Below the pieces are notes generated by a model. That model was not told the DNA's origin and searched no databases. It was given only the letters and a program-made list of their open reading frames with translations. Positions 12,907-13,902 of a stretch of DNA of 13,902 nucleotides are shown here, in pieces. Positions within the stretch are counted from its first letter, which is position 1. Each line of letters begins with the position of its first letter. Made by a program: the position numbers and the translations under genes. The stretch is from Dehalococcoidia bacterium UBA2158 (lineage in GTDB: Bacteria; Chloroflexota; Dehalococcoidia; Lucifugimonadales; UBA3495): contig DCWQ01000011.1 in assembly GCA_002328185.1 (NCBI GenBank), positions 1-13,902 on the forward strand, in the 5' to 3' direction.

Positions 12907-13512
12907 ATGCCACGCAGCATGAGAATCACTAGTTTTGACTTTGACCAATCGAGATACGATTCCTTGTTGTCAGATGTTGAGGCCATAAACAGCGACACAC
13001 TGAATGGCCTCTCTGGATTGCTTGCTGTACGTGCAGTCAAGACATCTGAGAACCACATGTTCGTAATATCTTCGTATGAGAGTATGGAAGCACTGAACGC
13101 GGCGAGCGCAACGCACGCCGAGGTATTCGCGGGCTTCGCTAAATACATGGTCGGGGAACCAATCATCAGGTCAGGCGAAGTAATCGAAGCTGTAGACGGT
13201 CCAGCACCAGGCGTCGGGTATATGCGATTTACTCGGGCCATCTTCGACCCATCCCGTTATGATGCGATGATGTCATCTCTTGATGGCCAGCTAGAAAGGT
13301 TGTTTAAAGAGATTCCCGGGTTATATCGCTTACGTGTCGTAAGGATAGCCGAAGCCCCCGACCGGATGATTGCAGCGGCAGCGTACACTGACAAAAGCGC
13401 AGCAGATGCAGCGAGAGACACTGCACAGGCTGCTCTGTCAGGCATGGCAGAATACATGACCGAACCACCTTTCGTAAGAGAAGGGGATTTAGTCTGGAGT
13501 TACGTGCGATAA
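12907..13512 (+). CDS. Protein of two tandem ABM-like alpha/beta domains
   Basis: 201-aa cytoplasmic protein built from an internal duplication. Half 1 (about 5-93) has FDFDQSRYDSLLSDV, GLSGLLAVRAVK, MFVISSYES, FAKYMVGEPIIRSGEVI. Half 2 (about 104-199) has AIFDPSRYDAMMSSL, EIPGLYRLRVVRI, RMIAAAAYTDK, MAEYMTEPPFVREGDLVW. Each half fits the dimeric alpha/beta barrel of antibiotic-biosynthesis monooxygenase-like proteins, which normally work as dimers; a fused pair could form the dimer within one chain. No ligand or activity can be read from the sequence. AGGAGG (12895-12900) is 6 bp before the ATG. A deleted relative survives at 8368-8463. Confidence 0.82.
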   Translation: MPRSMRITSFDFDQSRYDSLLSDVEAINSDTLNGLSGLLAVRAVKTSENHMFVISSYESMEALNAASATHAEVFAGFAKYMVGEPIIRSGEVIEAVDGPAPGVGYMRFTRAIFDPSRYDAMMSSLDGQLERLFKEIPGLYRLRVVRIAEAPDRMIAAAAYTDKSAADAARDTAQAALSGMAEYMTEPPFVREGDLVWSYVR

Positions 13513-13543
13513 CCTTTTGTAGTAAAGACCGGTATGTATGCAG

Positions 13544-13575
13544 AGCCCCCTCGTTTGAGGGGGCTTCTCTTGTTT
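13544..13575 (+). terminator. C5/G5 hairpin terminator, copy 3
   Basis: AGCCCCCTC (13544-13552) / GAGGGGGCT (13557-13565) with a GTTT loop, then TCTCTTGTTT. It is followed by GACCCCCCATCAGGGAGCC (13580-13598), the same tag as after copy 1. It ends the tandem ABM-like gene. Confidence 0.9.
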
Positions 13576-13689
13576 CAAAGACCCCCCATCAGGGAGCCGA
13601 AAATGGCCGAATGGCATGCCGTCTGGCCCTACTGTACTGTGGCAGCCGTCAGTTCCAATAGGGAAAACTCGGCAAAACTAGAGGTATCC

Positions 13690-13902
13690 GTGCACGAGCA
13701 TCAGGTTGACGCTACAAACCGAAGAACCCTATTACCGGTCCTGATGCTGACAACGTTTGTGCTGCTGGGTTGTAGTACGACTCCTGACGTTCCTGCACAA
13801 GTGGCTACACCAGACATTGAGGCTACAGTAGAAGCTGCTGATACCCCGACCTTTGTGGCTATGGTGCAAACTAAATCATCTGCGAGTGTCATCAGTTGGG
13901 AT
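13690..13902 (+). CDS. Lipoprotein, N-terminal part (runs off window)
   Basis: The frame is open to the window end (71 codons). It has a basic stretch (NRRT), a hydrophobic core LLPVLMLTTFVLLG and lipobox LLGC, followed by STTPDVPAQVATPDIEATVE, a Thr/Pro/Ala/Glu-rich linker like those of other lipoproteins in this window. It is exported and lipid-anchored; the mature domain is outside the window, so the function is unknown. The start is uncertain: GTG 13690 has AGAGGT (13680-13685) 4 bp upstream and gives a normal signal length, while the in-frame ATG 13603 would add 29 residues that do not look like a signal peptide. Confidence 0.7.
   Translation, partial: MHEHQVDATNRRTLLPVLMLTTFVLLGCSTTPDVPAQVATPDIEATVEAADTPTFVAMVQTKSSASVISWD

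Noticed and set aside
1..13902. CRISPR array
   Set aside because: No regular repeat-spacer pattern is present; the repeats seen are short or dispersed.

Overview
The window looks like a piece of a Chloroflexota genome, probably of the Dehalococcoidia/SAR202 type. This rests on the style of the proteins: lipoproteins with Thr/Pro/Ala-rich linkers right after the lipobox Cys, an orphan family-5 solute-binding lipoprotein, an excalibur-tailed thermonuclease, a DinB-fold protein, and small alpha/beta-barrel proteins. No rRNA or marker gene confirms it, so the taxonomy is an inference from memory. Stops include TAA, TAG and TGA, so the code is standard.

Left part (1 to about 5.8 kb): the 3' two thirds of a tRNA-Leu(UAA) gene with its terminator, followed by what I read as a small integrative element. 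Its genes are a tyrosine integrase broken by one in-frame TGA, an unrecognised 264-aa HTH-type protein in the same operon, a divergent excisionase-like HTH protein, a primase-polymerase/RecA-fold ATPase fusion, a small resolvase-type HTH protein and a CDF-family metal exporter behind a structured leader. The right end holds three 12-bp-spaced direct repeats, a large imperfect palindrome, and a second, truncated tRNA-Leu(CAA) 3' end followed by a near copy of the left terminator. The left end also has 12-bp-spaced repeats with a related core. This fits Int arm sites at both ends and attL/attR in tRNA-Leu 3' ends, though the two tRNA bodies are different isoacceptors.

Middle (5.8-10.1 kb): an AT-rich, apparently gene-free stretch of about 600 bp; a 599-aa peptide/oligopeptide-type ABC substrate-binding lipoprotein with no transporter partners nearby; a 3' remnant of a paralogue of the 12907-13512 gene; a DinB-family protein; and a thermonuclease-family lipoprotein. 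A 30-bp G-rich repeat lies just past the 3' end of each of the last two genes.

Right part (10.2-13.9 kb): a SnoaL/NTF2-like gene broken by a -1 frameshift, a glutamate dehydrogenase on the minus strand, a small single-domain protein, a protein made of two tandem ABM-like alpha/beta domains, and the start of a lipoprotein that runs off the window. The frameshifted gene and the 104-aa gene share a perfectly conserved 40-bp upstream block that contains a sigma70-like promoter. Three loci end in near-identical C5/G5 hairpin terminators followed by a common tag. Together these suggest that small genes were duplicated here together with their promoters or terminators, and that some copies have decayed.
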